Assembly (NCBI GenBank): GCA_028717405.1
Contig: JAQUNY010000140.1
Location: 1 to 5,034 of the forward strand
Direction of reading: 5' to 3'
Origin: Eubacteriales bacterium
Lineage (GTDB): Bacteria > Bacillota > Clostridia > JAQUNY01
Length of the DNA: 5,034 bases
The notes under the pieces were generated by a model. The model saw only the letters and a program-made list of their open reading frames with translations. It was not told the DNA's origin and searched no databases. Both the position numbers and the translations under genes were made by a program. This document shows positions 4,966 to 5,034 of the stretch, one piece after another; positions within the stretch are counted from its first letter, which is position 1; every line of letters begins with the position of its first letter.

Positions 4966-5034
4966 ATTCTAACAGAAGGTTTGAGGGAGGAAAAGCCCGA
5001 ATTTGGTACATGTATCAGAATACTGTAAAAGCAC

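Larger units (their letters stand above)
4803..5034. other. AT-rich intergenic stretch upstream of pheST, no supported gene
   Basis: About 230 bp with frequent stops in all frames and no complete coding sequence. It contains a strong minus-strand promoter candidate (4938-4965), a weaker plus-strand candidate, an AGTTAACT palindrome at 4835-4842 and a TACATGTA palindrome at 5007-5014. A plus-strand start may lie at the far right edge (ATG at 5010, or TTG at 5003 behind GGGAGG), but fewer than ten codons are visible, so I do not call it a gene. Confidence 0.6.

Noticed and set aside
5003..5034. Start of a divergent plus-strand gene (ATG at 5010 or TTG at 5003)
   Set aside because: Ten or fewer codons are visible. 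GGGAGG lies 19 nt before the ATG (too far) and 12 nt before a TTG, and nothing in the residues is recognisable.

Overview
The window looks like a chromosomal housekeeping locus from a Firmicute, most likely a member of Clostridia. This rests on a tRNA-sensing T-box leader in front of pheST, a PheS with the four-cysteine insert I recall from clostridial-type PheS proteins, strong purine-rich Shine-Dalgarno sites, and the start of what looks like a YerC/YecD (TrpR-like) gene. All confident genes lie on the minus strand. No mobile element, CRISPR array, rRNA or tRNA gene is visible.

In the direction of transcription (right to left): an AT-rich intergenic stretch (about 4803-5034) holds a good-looking extra minus-strand promoter and possibly a weak plus-strand one. 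A near-consensus promoter (4774-4802) starts a leader of about 425 nt carrying a complete T-box riboswitch: an additional 5' hairpin, Stem I with a k-turn base and UUC (Phe) specifier, an intermediate structured region, the T-box/antiterminator and an intrinsic terminator (4342-4373). Between terminator and pheS lies a 121-bp array of 11-bp direct repeats (4206-4326). Then come pheS (4127-3108) and pheT (3032-399), which encode the alpha and beta subunits of phenylalanyl-tRNA synthetase. Downstream, an array of about 17 degenerate 19-bp repeats (72-395) fills almost all of the gap to a new reading frame that starts at 42 behind a G8 tract and runs off the left edge.

Functionally this is one regulated unit. 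When uncharged tRNA-Phe accumulates, its anticodon should pair with the UUC specifier and its ACCA end with UGGU of the T-box. That stabilises the antiterminator and lets transcription enter pheS-pheT, whose products form the (alpha-beta)2 enzyme that charges tRNA-Phe.

The unusual aspect is not a new system but the density of short tandem repeats. There are two noncoding arrays (11 bp and 19 bp) immediately outside the two ends of pheST, and two in-frame repeat expansions (21-bp and 30-bp periods) inside pheT, which help make PheT (877 aa) longer than the usual roughly 800 aa. The core enzyme motifs are intact, so I see no sign of pseudogenisation.
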